Shown piece after piece: positions 8,446 through 17,921 of a stretch of 64,000 nt of DNA. The DNA comes from Sphingomonas chungangi (GTDB lineage: Bacteria; Pseudomonadota; Alphaproteobacteria; Sphingomonadales; Sphingomonadaceae). The DNA lies in NCBI RefSeq assembly GCF_013778325.1, contig NZ_JACEIB010000026.1, positions 1 to 64,000 of the forward strand, read 5' to 3'. The position numbers and the translations under genes are program-made. Numbering within the stretch: position 1 is the stretch's first letter; every line of letters starts with the position of its first letter. The notes under the pieces are model-generated. The model worked only from the letters and a program-made list of their open reading frames with translations. It had not been told where the DNA came from and searched no databases.

Positions 8446-9042
8446 ATGCTCGTCCAATCCGTCAACTGCACGCTCAAGGCGAGCGGCGAAAGTTCCACCG
8501 ACGCGATGATCGCCGTCCTCGCCAAGGAGCTCGAGGCGAAGGGCGCGACGGTCGCCGAGACGGTTCGCGCTGCCGCCTTCAACATCAGGCCCGGTGTCAC
8601 CTCCGACGAGGGCGACGGTGACGATTGGCCGCATATCCGGGAGAAGATTGTGGCGGCCGACATCCTGATCCTCGGTACGCCGATCTGGATGGGATCGGCG
8701 GGCAGCGTCGCCAAACGCGTGATGGAGCGCATGGACGCCTTCCTCGAGGAAACCGACGATCAGGGCCGCATGCCAAGCTATGGCAAGGTCGCCGTCACCG
8801 CGATCGTCGGCAACGAGGACGGCGCCCACTTCGCCTCCGCCCAGATATTCCAGGCGCTCAACGACGTCGGCTGGACGATCCCGGCCGTCGCCGCCTGCTA
8901 CTGGGTCGGCGAGGCGATGGGATCGACCGACTTCAAGGATCTCGACGAAACGCCGAAGATGGTCGCCAAGACCGCTAAGATGGTCGCGTCCAACGCGGTG
9001 CATCTCGCCAGCCTCCTCAAGGACAGCAATTATCCGGGCTGA
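8446..9042 (+). CDS. Flavodoxin-fold NAD(P)H-dependent oxidoreductase
   Basis: A 198-aa protein with the flavodoxin/WrbA-like fold. The N-terminal strand and phosphate loop (SVNCTLKASGESSTDAMI), then ADILILGTPIWMGSAGSVAKRVMERMD at about residues 69-95, and later AVTAIVGNEDGAHF fit an FMN-binding NADPH reductase family. No second redox domain is present. It leads an apparent operon with the SDR (30 nt away) and the lysine-rich small protein (16 nt further). Confidence 0.82.
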   Translation: MLVQSVNCTLKASGESSTDAMIAVLAKELEAKGATVAETVRAAAFNIRPGVTSDEGDGDDWPHIREKIVAADILILGTPIWMGSAGSVAKRVMERMDAFLEETDDQGRMPSYGKVAVTAIVGNEDGAHFASAQIFQALNDVGWTIPAVAACYWVGEAMGSTDFKDLDETPKMVAKTAKMVASNAVHLASLLKDSNYPG

Positions 9043-9071
9043 GCGCCCGACCATCGCCGTGGAGAACATTC

Positions 9072-9965
9072 ATGTCCAACCGCCTGACCAAACAGGATCC
9101 ACGCTCGCAATATCCGCGCCCGCCGTTTCCCGAGCAGCCCCAAGACGCGCCGGGCCTTGCGCGCGCGATGGACCCAAAACCTGATCATGGCGAGACGAGC
9201 TACAAAGGCTCGGGCAAGCTCGTCGGTCGCAAGGCGCTGGTCACCGGCGGCGACAGCGGCATCGGTCGGGCCGCCGCCATCGCTTTCGCGCGCGAGGGCG
9301 CCGATGTCGCCATCTCCTATCTCGCCGACGAGGAGCAGGACGCGCAGGAGGTCGTGAAGCTGATCGAGGCGGACGGCCGCAAGGCGATCGCGCTTCCCGG
9401 CGACATCACCGAGGAGATCTGGTGCCGTGACATGGTCGGGAAGGCGGTGTCGGATCTCGGCGGTCTCGACATCCTCGTGATCAACGCCGGGCGTCAGCAA
9501 TATCGAGAGAGCGTCGAGAAGCTTTCGTCGGAAGATTTCGATCGCACGCTCAAGACCAATCTCTATGCGATGCACTGGATCGTCCAGGCCGCCGTGCCGC
9601 ATCTGGAGGCGGGCGCGTCGATCGTCACGACGGCCTCCGTGCAGGCCTATGATCCGTCCGCCATCCTGCTCGATTATGCGACGACCAAGGCCGGGATCGT
9701 CGCCTACACGCAGGCGCTGGCGAAGCAGATGATCGAGAAGGGCATTCGCGCCAACGTCGTGGCGCCCGGACCGGTCTGGACCGTGCTCCAGCCAAGTGGT
9801 GGCCAGCCGCAGGAGAAGGTCCGTAAGTTCGGGGAAGGGAGTGCCTTTGGCCGTCCTGGGCAACCCGTCGAACTCGCACCCGTTTACGTCCTGCTGGCGA
9901 GTCAGGAGGGGAGCTACATCAGCGGCGAAGTTTACGGTGTGACCGGCGGGGCGGGCGTGGCCTGA
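9072..9965 (+). CDS. SDR family oxidoreductase (general stress protein 39-like)
   Basis: A 297-aa short-chain dehydrogenase of the group that has a long N-terminal arm (KDPRSQYPRPPFPEQ type; here SQYPRPPFPEQPQ at about residues 14-26). It shows the cofactor motif TGGDSGIG, the structural INAG motif, the catalytic Ser in TTASVQAY and the YATTK (YxxxK) pair. Members are often general-stress-induced in bacteria; substrates are unknown. GGAG precedes the ATG. The gene is followed closely by the KGG-type gene. Confidence 0.9.
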   Translation: MSNRLTKQDPRSQYPRPPFPEQPQDAPGLARAMDPKPDHGETSYKGSGKLVGRKALVTGGDSGIGRAAAIAFAREGADVAISYLADEEQDAQEVVKLIEADGRKAIALPGDITEEIWCRDMVGKAVSDLGGLDILVINAGRQQYRESVEKLSSEDFDRTLKTNLYAMHWIVQAAVPHLEAGASIVTTASVQAYDPSAILLDYATTKAGIVAYTQALAKQMIEKGIRANVVAPGPVWTVLQPSGGQPQEKVRKFGEGSAFGRPGQPVELAPVYVLLASQEGSYISGEVYGVTGGAGVA

Positions 9966-9981
9966 GCAGAGGAGAGCGACG

Positions 9982-10275
9982 ATGCCCCGTGGCGACAAGA
10001 GCAGCTACACCGACAAGCAGAAGCGCAAGGCCGAGCATATCGAGGAAGGCTACGAGAAGCGCGGTACTCCCAAGAAGGAAGCCGAGGCACGCGCCTGGGC
10101 GACGGTGAACAAGGAATCCGGTGGCGGCAATAAATCCGGGTCCGGTCGCGGTGAGGCCGAGAACCACAGTGCCTCGTCGCGAGGAGGCAAAGCGCACAAG
10201 TCTGGCTCGCCGGAGCGGCGCTCAGCGGCCGCCCGCAAGGGCTGGGAAACCCGGCGCCGGAACGGCAACGCATGA
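9982..10275 (+). CDS. Lysine-rich KGG/plasmid-stabilization-like small protein
   Basis: A 97-aa basic hydrophilic protein. Its first half (MPRGDKSSYTDKQKRKAEHI, EEGYEKRGTPKKEAEARAWATVNK) matches a family annotated as plasmid stabilization protein or KGG-containing stress protein. The second half is a Gly/Ser-rich linker ending in a GSPERRSAAARKGWETRRR tail, which resembles DNA-associated stress proteins. Probably cytosolic and disordered. Its stop overlaps the ATG of the next gene (ATGA at 10272-10275), so it is coupled to a molybdoenzyme gene, which is unusual. Confidence 0.78.
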   Translation: MPRGDKSSYTDKQKRKAEHIEEGYEKRGTPKKEAEARAWATVNKESGGGNKSGSGRGEAENHSASSRGGKAHKSGSPERRSAAARKGWETRRRNGNA

Positions 10276-12560
10276 CGAAACAGCGCTCCGACGAACCGGA
10301 GGTGAAGCCCTTCAAGGGCCCGGCGGGCGGATGGGGCTCCGTCCGCTCGCTCGCCGACATCCTGCCGCGCGAGCATCTGGGCCCGGAGGCCTATCGCGAA
10401 CTCGCCCGGCAGAACAAGCCGGACGGCTTCATGTGCGTCAGCTGCGCCTGGCCCAAGCCCGCCGATCACCACCCGGCCGAATTCTGCGAGGAAGGCGCCA
10501 AGGCGACGGCCTGGGAGCTGACGCGGTTGAGAACCACGCCGGAATTCTTCGCCGAGCACACGCTCGCCGAATTGCGCGGCTGGAAGGATTACGATCTCGA
10601 ACAGCACGGGCGCCTGACCCATCCGATGCGCTACGATCCGGGCACCGACAAATATGTCGCCGTCTCATGGGACGAGGCGTTCGACGAGATCGGGCGCGAG
10701 CTGAAGCGGCTCGATCCGAAGTCCGTCGTCTTCTACTCGTCGGGCCGGACCAGCCTCGAAGCCTCCTACATGTATGGGCTGATGGCTCGGATGTTCGGCA
10801 ACCAGAACCTGCCGGATAGCTCCAACATGTGCCACGAGTCGACCTCGGTCGGCCTGAAAGCGGCGCTCGGCGTGCCGGTCGGGACGACCCAGCTCAAGGA
10901 CTTCAAGGAAACCGACGCGATTTTCTTCTTCGGCCAGAATGTCGGATCGAATGCGCCGCGCATGCTGCACGACCTGCGCGATTGCCGGAAGCGCGGCGTC
11001 GAGATCGTCACCTTCAACCCGCTGAAGGAGAGGGGGCTCGAGCGCTTCACCGATCCCCAGAATCCGGTCGAGATGGCGACGCTCAAGGAGACCGCGATAT
11101 CGACCCAATATCACCAATTGCGGGCCGGCAGCGACATCGCGGCAATCATCGGCATCTGCAAGTTCCTGATCGACTGGGACGATCTGGCGAAGGCAGATGA
11201 TGATCTGCCCGTGCTCGATCACGACTTCATTGCCCAGCATACCAAGGGTTTCGACGAGTTCGCGGCCGCCATCCGCAAGACGGAGTGGGCGGACATCGAG
11301 CGCGAAACCGGCCTCGCCCGCGAGGAGCTGGAAGCATCTGCGCGCATCTATGCCAAGGCCAAGGCGGTGATGGCGATCTACGGCATGGGCATCACCCAGC
11401 ACGTCAAGGGCGTCGAATCCGTCCGTATGATCGTCAATCTGCTCCTGCTTCGCGGCAATGTGGGCAAGCCCGGTGCCGGACCGACGCCGGTTCGCGGCCA
11501 CTCCAACGTGCAGGGGCAGCGCACCGTCGGCATCACCGAAAAGACCGAGCTGGTGCCCGTCGAGAAGCTGGAAGCGCAATACGGCTTCAAGGCGCCACGC
11601 GAGAAAGGCCTCGACACCGTCGAGACCTGTAGAGGCGTGATCGACGGATCAGTGAGGGCGGTTGTCGGCCTCGGAGGCAATTTCCTGCGCGCCGTGCCCG
11701 AGACCGGGGCCATGGAGGAAGCCTGGCCGCGCCTCGACGTGTCTGTGCAGATCGCGACCAAGCTCAATCGCAACCATCTTTTCGCAGGCCGGGTGACGTA
11801 TCTTCTGCCCTGTCTCGGCCGCATCGAGCAGGATGTGCAGGCGAGCGGACCCCAGGCGGTCTCGACCGAGGATTCGACCAGTTGCATCCACGGCTCCCGC
11901 GGCAAGGCGAAGCCCGCCAGCCCCTATCTGCTTTCGGAGCCGGCGATCGTGGCCGGGATCGCCAAACGCATCCTCGACGACAACCCCAAGGTCGATTGGG
12001 ACGGCTGGGTTGCAGATTATTCGACGATCCGCGATGCGATCGAGGATACCTACCCGGCGATCTTCAAGGATTATAACAAGCGCCTGTTCACGCCCGGCGG
12101 GGTCTGGAAAGGGAACAAGGCCTCGGAACGTATCTGGGAGACTCCGAGCAAGAGAGCTGAATTCCTGACGCCGGGCGAAATATCGGCCACGGGCTTCAAG
12201 GACGCGGACGGTCGATATCGGCTGATCACGCTGCGATCCAACGACCAGTTCAATACCACTATCTACGGCTATCACGATCGCTTTCGAGGGATCAAAGGCA
12301 CGCGCGACGTGCTGCTCATGCACGAGACCGACATAGCGGCCGCGGGCCTCGCGGAAGGACAGATTGTGGCCCTCGAGAGCGATGCCGGCGATGGTGTCCA
12401 ACGCCGGCGCGACGGCATGATCGTCACTCCCTACGACATCCCGCGCGGTTGCCTCGGCGCTTACTATCCGGAAGCCAACGTACTGATCCCGGTCGAGCAC
12501 CATGCCGAGAAAAGCCACGTCCCTGCCGCCAAATCGGTACCTGTGAGAATCCGTCCCTGA
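10272..12560 (+). CDS. FdhF/YdeP-type molybdopterin oxidoreductase
   Basis: A 762-aa molybdopterin enzyme of the FdhF/YdeP family. It has the family N-terminus with Cys55 and Cys58 in MCVSCAWPKP and Cys72 in EFCEEGAK, too few cysteines for a standard [4Fe-4S] site of a formate dehydrogenase. A Cys in SNMCHESTSVGL takes the place of the (seleno)cysteine Mo ligand. The middle binds bis-MGD (FFFGQNVGSNAPRM, TPVRGHSNVQGQRT) and the C-terminal dinucleotide-binding domain has TLRSNDQFNTTIYGYHDR. There is no Tat signal, so it is cytosolic. The true substrate of this family is not settled. It lies 78 nt ahead of the respiratory operon. Confidence 0.87.
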   Translation: MTKQRSDEPEVKPFKGPAGGWGSVRSLADILPREHLGPEAYRELARQNKPDGFMCVSCAWPKPADHHPAEFCEEGAKATAWELTRLRTTPEFFAEHTLAELRGWKDYDLEQHGRLTHPMRYDPGTDKYVAVSWDEAFDEIGRELKRLDPKSVVFYSSGRTSLEASYMYGLMARMFGNQNLPDSSNMCHESTSVGLKAALGVPVGTTQLKDFKETDAIFFFGQNVGSNAPRMLHDLRDCRKRGVEIVTFNPLKERGLERFTDPQNPVEMATLKETAISTQYHQLRAGSDIAAIIGICKFLIDWDDLAKADDDLPVLDHDFIAQHTKGFDEFAAAIRKTEWADIERETGLAREELEASARIYAKAKAVMAIYGMGITQHVKGVESVRMIVNLLLLRGNVGKPGAGPTPVRGHSNVQGQRTVGITEKTELVPVEKLEAQYGFKAPREKGLDTVETCRGVIDGSVRAVVGLGGNFLRAVPETGAMEEAWPRLDVSVQIATKLNRNHLFAGRVTYLLPCLGRIEQDVQASGPQAVSTEDSTSCIHGSRGKAKPASPYLLSEPAIVAGIAKRILDDNPKVDWDGWVADYSTIRDAIEDTYPAIFKDYNKRLFTPGGVWKGNKASERIWETPSKRAEFLTPGEISATGFKDADGRYRLITLRSNDQFNTTIYGYHDRFRGIKGTRDVLLMHETDIAAAGLAEGQIVALESDAGDGVQRRRDGMIVTPYDIPRGCLGAYYPEANVLIPVEHHAEKSHVPAAKSVPVRIRP

Positions 12561-12638
12561 TCGAAACGGGGAAACCATTCGGCACGCGTGCGTTTGGCCT
12601 GTCGAAGGGAAGGCCGGTCCTAGGGGAAGATCGACGGT

Positions 12639-13298
12639 TTGGCGCAGCTATTCCGACCCGGAGCGAACAGCGTGGCGCGCACGGCGCTGGTGCTTTTGCT
12701 GCTGTCGCCGCTTTTGCTCGTCTTGGTCCTCATCCTGCAGCATACCGGCACGATCACCGGGCAGGATCGCTTCGTCGAGCAAGCGGTCCCGTTCAGCCAC
12801 AAGCATCATGCCGGCGAACTCGGGATCGATTGCCGCTTCTGCCACGTCGGGGTCGAGACCGGCGCGAAGGCGACGGTGCCGACCACGGAGGTCTGCATGA
12901 CCTGCCATTCGCAAATCTGGACCAACGCCCAGATGCTGGCGCCGGTGCGCAATAGCCTGGCGACGGGCACGCCGCTCGTCTGGTCGCGCGTCAACCGGCT
13001 GCCAGGCTATGTCTATTTCGACCATCACGTCCATGTTCGGAACGGCGTGCCCTGCGCCGCCTGTCACGGCGACCTCCGCGAAATGCCGCTGACCGCGCAG
13101 GCGACGCCGATGACCATGCAATGGTGCCTCGATTGCCATCGCGATCCCGCGAAGCGCCTCGTACCGCAGGACCGGATCACCTGGTCGCATCCCTATGACG
13201 CGCCGATCCCGGACGACGAGTTCCAGCGCATCCACGCGCATCTGCTTGGTGTGGAGCGCTCCCGCAAACTCACGGACTGCTCGACATGCCATCGCTGA
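12639..13298 (+). CDS. actA: Alternative complex III pentaheme cytochrome subunit ActA
   Basis: A 219-aa membrane-anchored multiheme cytochrome c. One N-terminal helix (about residues 13-35) anchors a periplasmic domain with five CxxCH sites: CRFCH, CMTCH, CAACH, CLDCH and CSTCH. That is the ActA pattern, in which the hemes take electrons from the ActB Fe-S region toward the cytochrome partner. The start is a TTG at 12639 with GGGGA upstream; the resulting MAQLFRPGANSVAR start fits family members, whereas the next start (GTG, codon 12) would remove it. The gene overlaps actB by 13 nt. Confidence 0.93.
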   Translation: MAQLFRPGANSVARTALVLLLLSPLLLVLVLILQHTGTITGQDRFVEQAVPFSHKHHAGELGIDCRFCHVGVETGAKATVPTTEVCMTCHSQIWTNAQMLAPVRNSLATGTPLVWSRVNRLPGYVYFDHHVHVRNGVPCAACHGDLREMPLTAQATPMTMQWCLDCHRDPAKRLVPQDRITWSHPYDAPIPDDEFQRIHAHLLGVERSRKLTDCSTCHR

Positions 13299-16060
13299 GC
13301 GAACCCGACTTCGTCGCCCGGCGCGAGGTACTGCGGCTGATCGCGGCAGGGGCTGCGGCCAGTCTCGCGGGATGCTCCAAGCCCGACCAGCCGATCGTTC
13401 CCGCCGTGGAGGACAAGGACGGAGATCGCGCCGGCCGGATCCGACGTTACGCGACGACGACGATGCTCGCAGGTTACGGTCGCGGCGCCACGGCCCTCGT
13501 CGTGGATGGGCGGCCGATCAAGCTCGAGGGTTCGGCGATGCATCCGGCCAGTCTCGGCGCCACCGATCTCTTCACCGAGACCGCGATCCTCGACCTCTAC
13601 GATCCGCAGCGGCTGCGAGCGCCGGCAGGCCCCGCCGGCATAGCCGGCTGGCCGATGCTCGAGCGCGCGCTGATTTCGCGGCTGGCAGGCAGCAACGGCG
13701 AGGGCACGGTGCTGCTCACGGGCCGCGTCACCTCGCCGAGCCTTCTGGCCCGCATCGCCGAGGCGCGGGCGCGGATGCCGGGACTGCGCCACATCCGTTC
13801 GGAGGCGATCGACGACGATGCCGAGCGCGAGGGCGCGCGTCTCGCCTTCGGGCGGCCGCTTACGATGCGATCGCGCTTGGCCGAGGCGGATGTGCTCGTT
13901 TTGCTCGATGCCGATCCGTTGGGGCCGGGCCCCGATCAGGTGGCTTTCGCCCGCGCCTGGGCGGATCGGCGGCGTGCCTCCGGCAAACCGCAGCGCACCT
14001 ACGTTCTGGAGCCGTCTCCGACGCAATCGGGCATCTGCGCGGACCGGCGGATTGCCCTGCATCCCGCGCTGGTCGTGAACGCCCTGCTGGCCGTAGCCGC
14101 ATCGCTGGGAACAGGAACCTCGGGCGCCGTCGACCTGCCACCTGACGCGGCCGCGTTTGTCGCCTCTGTCATCAGGGACCTTCGTGGGGCGCAGGGCCGG
14201 GCGGTGGTCATGGTCGGGCGCGGACAGCCGCCGGAGGTTCATGCCCTTGCCGCCTGGGTCAATCAGCGCCTCCATGCGCCGATCGACTGGATCGATCCGG
14301 TTGATCCGGACCTGTCCAGCCACGTCGAGAGCCTCGCCAGCCTCGCGCACGACATGGCCGACGGGCGCGTCTCCACCTTGATGGTGCTTGACGCCAATCC
14401 GGTTCTGCACGCGCCCCCGTCCTGGCATTTCGCCGAGGCGCTGGGACGCGTGCCGCTCAGCATCTCCTTCTCGGCCTTTCCCGACGAGACCGCGATGGCG
14501 ACGCGGTGGCGCGCGCCCTTGGCCCATAGCCTCGAAAGCTGGGGCGATGCATGCGGCCCGGACGGGACTGCCAGCCTCATCCAGCCAATGGTGAAGCCGC
14601 TCTTCGGCGGGCGAAGCGCGTTGGCGGCACTCGCCATGCTCGACCCTGCAGGGCCGCGTCCCAACGATCACGATCGCGTCCGTCGCCAGTGGAACGCGAC
14701 CGACGACGGCCATTGGCGGGACCTCCTGGTGGCGGGCGTGGTCGACGGTACGGCCGCCACGCCCGTTTCCCCAGGCGACGCTAGACTGGTGATGCCCGCG
14801 CCCAGTCGGGCATCCGCGGCGATGATCGTTACCCTGCCACCCTCGCCGACGCTCTGGGATGGGCGCGGCGCGACCAATGCCTGGGCGCAGGAATGTCCCG
14901 ATCCGGTGACACGCCAGGTCTGGGGGGCGGCCCTCCGCATCTCGCCCGGCGATGCGCGACGGCTGGGCGTCGGCGACGAGGATATCGTGGTCTTCGCTGG
15001 GCTCAGCGCTCCGGTGAAGATCGTCGAGGGACAGGCCGAGGGGGTCGCGACCCTGCCGCTCGGCCACGCGCGCACCGCCGGTGGGCCGATCGCGACGGCT
15101 CCGGGCACGCTCGGTCCTGGGACCGACGCCTACCGTTTGCGGGGTTCTCGCGGCGGCTGGCTGAGCGGGGAGGTGACGCTGGTCCCGACCGGCGCGAAGG
15201 CCCACACGCCGCGCAATCAGAAGGACTTCGCGCTCGATGGCGAGGCCGCCTCGCTCTATCCGGTGCTGGCTCCAGGCGAAGCGATGCCGAAGCCCCCATC
15301 CCGCGCCACCTTGCTCGGCGCCGGGCCTGAGCGACCGCCCGATACACCGCAATGGGCGATGGTGATCGACACGTCGGCGTGCATCGGTTGCAATGCCTGC
15401 GTGGTCGCCTGTCAGGCCGAGAACAATATCCCCGCGATCGGGCCCGAGCAGATCGGCAAGGGGCGCGACATGCACTGGCTGCGCGTCGACCGCTATGAGC
15501 ACGAGCACGGTGGCGGGTATCAGCCCGTCCCCTGCATGCAGTGCGAGACGGCGCCATGCGAACCGGTCTGCCCGGTTGAGGCGCCTGTTCACAGCGCCGA
15601 GGGTCTCAACCTGCAAGTCTATAACCGCTGTATCGGCACGCGCACCTGCCAGGCGAACTGCCCCTACAAGGTGCGCCGGTTCAACTTCCTCGATTATGCC
15701 GGCGCCGATCTCTGGGGCGATCTCGATCCCGCGCCCGTCACCGCGCAACGCAATCCCGAGGTCACGGTGCGCGCACGCGGTGTGATGGAGAAATGCACCT
15801 ATTGCGTGCAGCGGATCGAGACGGCCAAGCACGGGGCCGACGCGACCGGCGAAGCGCTGGTGACGCCGGTCACCGCCTGCCAGGCGGCCTGCCCGACGCA
15901 GGCGATCCACTTCGGCAATCTCGCCGACCCCGCATCCGACGTGGCGCAGCTTCGCCGCGACCCCCGTCATTATGCATTGCTGGAAGAGCTCGGCACCCGT
16001 CCGCGCACCACCTATCTCGCCAAGGTCCGCGACGCCGGCGAGGGGGAGGGCGAGGCATGA
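13286..16060 (+). CDS. actB: Alternative complex III subunit ActB (molybdopterin-like domain plus Fe-S domain)
   Basis: A 924-aa protein. A twin-arginine signal (RR at 12-13) ends in LAGC with Cys30, so it is probably a Tat-exported lipoprotein. The first two thirds form a molybdopterin-oxidoreductase-like domain that in this complex carries no Mo cofactor. The last 240 residues form a ferredoxin-like domain with clusters CIGCNACVVAC, CMQCETAPCEPVCP, CIGTRTCQANCP and CTYCVQRIE...CQAACP, fitting three [4Fe-4S] and one [3Fe-4S]. It links quinol oxidation at ActC to ActA hemes. It overlaps actC by ATGA. Confidence 0.94.
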   Translation: MPSLSEPDFVARREVLRLIAAGAAASLAGCSKPDQPIVPAVEDKDGDRAGRIRRYATTTMLAGYGRGATALVVDGRPIKLEGSAMHPASLGATDLFTETAILDLYDPQRLRAPAGPAGIAGWPMLERALISRLAGSNGEGTVLLTGRVTSPSLLARIAEARARMPGLRHIRSEAIDDDAEREGARLAFGRPLTMRSRLAEADVLVLLDADPLGPGPDQVAFARAWADRRRASGKPQRTYVLEPSPTQSGICADRRIALHPALVVNALLAVAASLGTGTSGAVDLPPDAAAFVASVIRDLRGAQGRAVVMVGRGQPPEVHALAAWVNQRLHAPIDWIDPVDPDLSSHVESLASLAHDMADGRVSTLMVLDANPVLHAPPSWHFAEALGRVPLSISFSAFPDETAMATRWRAPLAHSLESWGDACGPDGTASLIQPMVKPLFGGRSALAALAMLDPAGPRPNDHDRVRRQWNATDDGHWRDLLVAGVVDGTAATPVSPGDARLVMPAPSRASAAMIVTLPPSPTLWDGRGATNAWAQECPDPVTRQVWGAALRISPGDARRLGVGDEDIVVFAGLSAPVKIVEGQAEGVATLPLGHARTAGGPIATAPGTLGPGTDAYRLRGSRGGWLSGEVTLVPTGAKAHTPRNQKDFALDGEAASLYPVLAPGEAMPKPPSRATLLGAGPERPPDTPQWAMVIDTSACIGCNACVVACQAENNIPAIGPEQIGKGRDMHWLRVDRYEHEHGGGYQPVPCMQCETAPCEPVCPVEAPVHSAEGLNLQVYNRCIGTRTCQANCPYKVRRFNFLDYAGADLWGDLDPAPVTAQRNPEVTVRARGVMEKCTYCVQRIETAKHGADATGEALVTPVTACQAACPTQAIHFGNLADPASDVAQLRRDPRHYALLEELGTRPRTTYLAKVRDAGEGEGEA

Positions 16061-17409
16061 GCGACGCGGCGCGCTGGCTGCTCCCCTCCATGTTCGATCA
16101 CAAGGCGATCACCGATGCGATCGCCGGTCCGCTGGTCGAGGGCAAGGCCGGAAAGCGCTGGTGGATCGCGGTGCTGATCTCACTGGCCGTCACCGGCATC
16201 GGCGTCATCGCGACGGGCATTTCCTTCGCTTACGGCCCGGGCATGTGGGGCAACAATTCGGCGGTCGTCTGGGGTTTCCCGATCGCCAACTATGTCTGGT
16301 GGATCGGCATCGGCAATGCCGGGACCCTGATCTCGGCGCTGCTGCTGCTGACGCGGCAGAAATGGCGCAACGCGATCAACCGCTTCGCCGAGGCGATGAC
16401 GATCCTCGCGGTCTCGATCGCCGGGCTCTTCCCGATCATCCATCTCGGCCGTCCCATGTATTTCTACTGGATGGCGCCCTATCCAAACACGATGGGGCTC
16501 TGGCCGCAATGGCGCTCCGCACTCGTCTGGGATTTCTGGGCGATCCTCTCCTACCTGCTCTTCTCGCTGATCTTCTTCTATCTCGGCCTGATCCCCGATC
16601 TCGCAACGCTGCGCGACCGAGAGGGGCCGAGCCACTGGCGCCGGATCTGGGGCGCGTTCGCCTTGGGCTGGCAGGGCACGCCCGCGCAGTGGCGCTCGCA
16701 TCAGCGCCTGCAGCGCGTGATGGCGGTGATCGCGACGCCGCTGGTCTGCTCGGTCCACTCGATCGTCGGGCTCGATTTCGCCGCCTCGCTGATGCCCGGA
16801 TGGACCGAAAGCGTCTTTCCGCCCTATTTCGTCGTCGGTGCCTATTTTTCGGGCTTCGCAATGGTCGTCCTGCTGGCGCTGGTGATCCGCTCGGCGCTCG
16901 GGCTCGAAGCGATGATCCGGCCTGCCCATCTTGACGCCTGCGCGAAGATGCTGCTCGCCGCGGGCTCGGTGATGCTGCTGTCCTACGGCAGCGAGTGGAT
17001 GTCGGCGCTCTGGACCGGCGAGGCCGCCGACCTGCGCTTCCTCCGGTTCAGCTTCACCGGAACCTATTCCGGTCTCACCTATGGGATGATCCTGGGCAAC
17101 TGCCTGCTCCCCCAGCTTTTCTGGAGTCCCGCGCTCCGGCGCTCCGTGCCCGTGCTGGTGATCGTCTCGGCAGGCGTGCTGTTCGGCATGTATTTCGAGC
17201 GTATCCTGATCATCTGCAACACGCTGTCGATCGGTTATGAGCCGGCCGCCTGGACGCTCTACGTGCCGACGCTGGTCGATTTCGCGATCCTGCTGGGGAC
17301 GGGCGGGCTGTTCGTCTTCGCCTTCCTGCTGCTGTCGCGCGTCATCCCGCTCGTCCCGATGTACGAGATCCGCGAGCTGGCCGAAGTCGCAAAAGGAGAG
17401 GTACGGTGA
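16057..17409 (+). CDS. actC: Alternative complex III NrfD-like quinol-oxidising subunit ActC
   Basis: A 450-aa integral membrane protein of the NrfD/PsrC family with about ten helices. It begins MSDAARWLLPSMFDHKAITD and has the family segments WVIGIGNAG-like VWWIGIGNAGTLISALLLL, FPIIHLGRPMYFYW and SVHSIVGLDFAASLMPGW. In ACIII this subunit holds a quinol site and a proton path. The frame is open farther upstream, but the ATG at 16057 overlapping the actB stop gives the right length. It overlaps actD by GTGA. Confidence 0.94.
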   Translation: MSDAARWLLPSMFDHKAITDAIAGPLVEGKAGKRWWIAVLISLAVTGIGVIATGISFAYGPGMWGNNSAVVWGFPIANYVWWIGIGNAGTLISALLLLTRQKWRNAINRFAEAMTILAVSIAGLFPIIHLGRPMYFYWMAPYPNTMGLWPQWRSALVWDFWAILSYLLFSLIFFYLGLIPDLATLRDREGPSHWRRIWGAFALGWQGTPAQWRSHQRLQRVMAVIATPLVCSVHSIVGLDFAASLMPGWTESVFPPYFVVGAYFSGFAMVVLLALVIRSALGLEAMIRPAHLDACAKMLLAAGSVMLLSYGSEWMSALWTGEAADLRFLRFSFTGTYSGLTYGMILGNCLLPQLFWSPALRRSVPVLVIVSAGVLFGMYFERILIICNTLSIGYEPAAWTLYVPTLVDFAILLGTGGLFVFAFLLLSRVIPLVPMYEIRELAEVAKGEVR

Positions 17410-17921
17410 CGGCGCTCGCGATCGCGAGCTTCGCCGACGAGGCCGCTTTCCGCGCGGGTGTCGCGAAGGCGGATGAGGCCGGACGGCGGGTCGTCGGGCT
17501 CTGGTCACCCTATCCCGTCGAGATCGGCGCGATCGGCGAAGAGATGGCGGCGCCGATCGCCTGGATCGCGATCGCAGGCGGGCTTGCGGCCGCGTTCCTC
17601 TTCTACGGCTTCATCTGGTGGACCGCGACCCAGTCCTATCCGTTCGACAGCGGCGGGCGGCCGCTGCACAGCTGGCAGGTGTTCCTGATCGCCCCGATCG
17701 AGTTCGGAGCGCTTGCGGCCGGTGTCGCGGGCATGATCGCCTTCATCGTGCGTGCACGGCTCACCCGGCTGCATCACCCGGCGTTCGACATCGCCGAGGT
17801 CGAACGGGCCTCGTCCGAGCATTTCGTGATCGCGCTCGCCTGCGACGCGGACGACGGAGGCGATGTCCTCGCCTTGCTGGCCGACGCCGGGGCCGTGCAT
17901 AGCCGGATGGTGACCCGGTGA
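17406..17921 (+). CDS. actD: Alternative complex III subunit ActD (DUF3341)
   Basis: A 171-aa membrane protein matching the DUF3341/ActD family: a cytosolic N-terminal part with GLWSPYPVEIGAIGEEM and two membrane helices (about 51-71 and 93-115), the first followed by YGFIWWTATQSYPFDSGGRP. A soluble tail with HFVIALACDADD closes it. ActD holds the ActC/ActF pair together in the known complexes. It starts with GTG in a GTGA overlap with actC and ends in a GTGA overlap with actE. Confidence 0.92.
   Translation: MTALAIASFADEAAFRAGVAKADEAGRRVVGLWSPYPVEIGAIGEEMAAPIAWIAIAGGLAAAFLFYGFIWWTATQSYPFDSGGRPLHSWQVFLIAPIEFGALAAGVAGMIAFIVRARLTRLHHPAFDIAEVERASSEHFVIALACDADDGGDVLALLADAGAVHSRMVTR

Noticed and set aside
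9855-9895. Second copy of the tRNA-Glu 3' end (attachment repeat)
   Set aside because: A loose similarity to the tRNA T-arm (CGAACTCGCACCCGT) lies inside the SDR coding sequence and is too imperfect to be a repeat.
13193-15970. A 925-codon open frame antisense to actB
   Set aside because: It mirrors a high-GC gene with clear Fe-S motifs on the other strand; its own translation is Arg/Gly/Asp-rich and shows no domain.
15793-16056. N-terminal extension of ActC
   Set aside because: The frame is open, but the extension lies inside actB and is not hydrophobic; the ATG at 16057 gives the family start.
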